From NCBI RefSeq assembly GCF_049331405.1, contig NZ_CP186274.1, forward strand, positions 2,604,001 to 2,668,000: a stretch of DNA of 64,000 nucleotides. The letters run 5' to 3'. The notes beneath the pieces are model-generated. The model was given only the letters and a program-made list of their open reading frames with translations. It searched no databases and was not told the DNA's origin. Shown in pieces: positions 63,553 through 64,000 of this stretch (within the stretch, counting starts at the first letter, position 1; each line of letters starts with the position of its first letter). A program made the position numbers and the translations under genes. Source of the stretch: PoT sp049331405 (GTDB lineage Bacteria; Planctomycetota; Planctomycetia; Isosphaerales; Isosphaeraceae).

Positions 63553-64000
63553 TCACATATTCAGAAATGGGACCGGCAGCAGGAAGGCGTGCTGCTCGTA
63601 GAGGCTCCAGATCCCCCGCCAGGCCGTGTACTGGGTGAGGAAGACGATCACCGCGTAGATCAGGCCGACCGGGAGCATGATCAGCCTGCCCGTCCAGCGG
63701 AAGAACCAGTGCCTCATGGCCTCGCGTCGCTCCGACCGGGAGTAGGCCCAGGCGGTGAGCGTGCGAGCGGGGAGGCTGAACGCGAGGAAGATCAGGCTGG
63801 GGAGCCAGGCGACCTCGCGCGGGATCATCTCGATCTTGAGCAGGTAGAGCGGCACGGCGAACGTCAGCGTCATGAACGCGGCGACGGCGAAGGCCCAGGG
63901 TGCGCGGCGGAACCGCTCGCGGATGGCCCGGTACTCGAGGAAGGCCCGGAAGCGATCCTCGGCGGCGAACCGGATCTGGAGGAACGGGAGCGCCAGGGAG
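63553..64000 (-). CDS. Membrane protein of unknown function, C-terminal part (runs off the window)
   Basis: The minus-strand frame is open from the window edge to a stop at 63553-63555, 148 codons. The visible part has an amphipathic Arg/Phe/Glu segment (EDRFRAFLEYRAIRERFRR) followed by three or so membrane helices (AFAVAAFMTLTFAVPLYLL, VAWLPSLIFLAFSL and IMLPVGLIYAVIVFLTQY). The N-terminus is outside the window. No catalytic motif was seen. Convergent with cheB. Confidence 0.7.
   Translation of the reverse strand, partial: SLALPFLQIRFAAEDRFRAFLEYRAIRERFRRAPWAFAVAAFMTLTFAVPLYLLKIEMIPREVAWLPSLIFLAFSLPARTLTAWAYSRSERREAMRHWFFRWTGRLIMLPVGLIYAVIVFLTQYTAWRGIWSLYEQHAFLLPVPFLNM

Overview
The window is about 64 kb of high-GC chromosomal DNA. 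It looks like a planctomycete of the family Isosphaeraceae (Singulisphaera, Paludisphaera or Aquisphaera type). This is inferred from gene content: a double-length UvrA, a TIGR03067-type secreted protein, Tyr/Gly/Pro-rich and LRR secreted proteins, and widely spaced single genes with long leaders. No ribosomal RNA is present to confirm it. No prophage, insertion sequence or CRISPR array was seen.

Layout. 1-1162: the 5' part of a secreted protein gene and a tRNA-Cys(GCA) with its own terminator, both on the minus strand. 1163-2850: a nearly gene-free stretch ending in six regularly spaced 75-nt imperfect palindromes that share an invariant core, the most unusual non-coding feature. 2959-9648 (minus strand): two unrecognised or TPR genes, then a probable operon of a ComEA-like HhH protein, uvrB, nadC and birA. 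10050-20737 (plus strand): a complete Wsp-like chemosensory operon. It holds a membrane-anchored amide/urea-type binding protein, then MCP, CheW, CheR-TPR, a WspD-type CheW, CheA-REC, a WspF-type CheB, and a response regulator whose WspR-like receiver is joined to a PP2C (SpoIIE-type) phosphatase instead of a GGDEF domain. 20840-27386: a small secreted protein, an HtrA protease, a sigma-54 activator, a secreted unknown and an M29 aminopeptidase. 28189-33763: an SMR transporter, a 1171-residue iron-sulfur flavoprotein that resembles NfnB and NfnA/PyrK in one chain, and a cardiolipin synthase. 33924-40254: an M28 peptidase with a PDZ domain and a ferric-type ABC importer with an unusual ATPase. 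40356-43100: a fatty-acid desaturase, a tiny zinc-motif protein and an RRM protein. 43101-49496: the tandem-fused uvrA, closed by a strong terminator, then an AT-rich gene-free kilobase. 50493-54789: nusB, a TIGR03067 protein, a PHP phosphoesterase, ftsY, an LRR protein and a carboxymuconolactone decarboxylase-like protein. 55260-63510: a second chemosensory cluster (CheW, CheR-TPR, CheW, CHASE3-MCP, CheA-REC, CheB) with no output regulator. 63553-64000: the end of a membrane protein gene.

How the genes work together. Cluster 1 should couple a periplasmic or membrane stimulus, through methylation-adapted CheA signalling, to dephosphorylation of an unknown target by the PP2C output. Cluster 2 has the same logic but must signal through the receiver on its CheA or through a regulator encoded elsewhere. 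No flagellar or CheY/CheZ genes are present, so neither cluster is obviously for motility. uvrA and uvrB are 34 kb apart and both belong to nucleotide excision repair.
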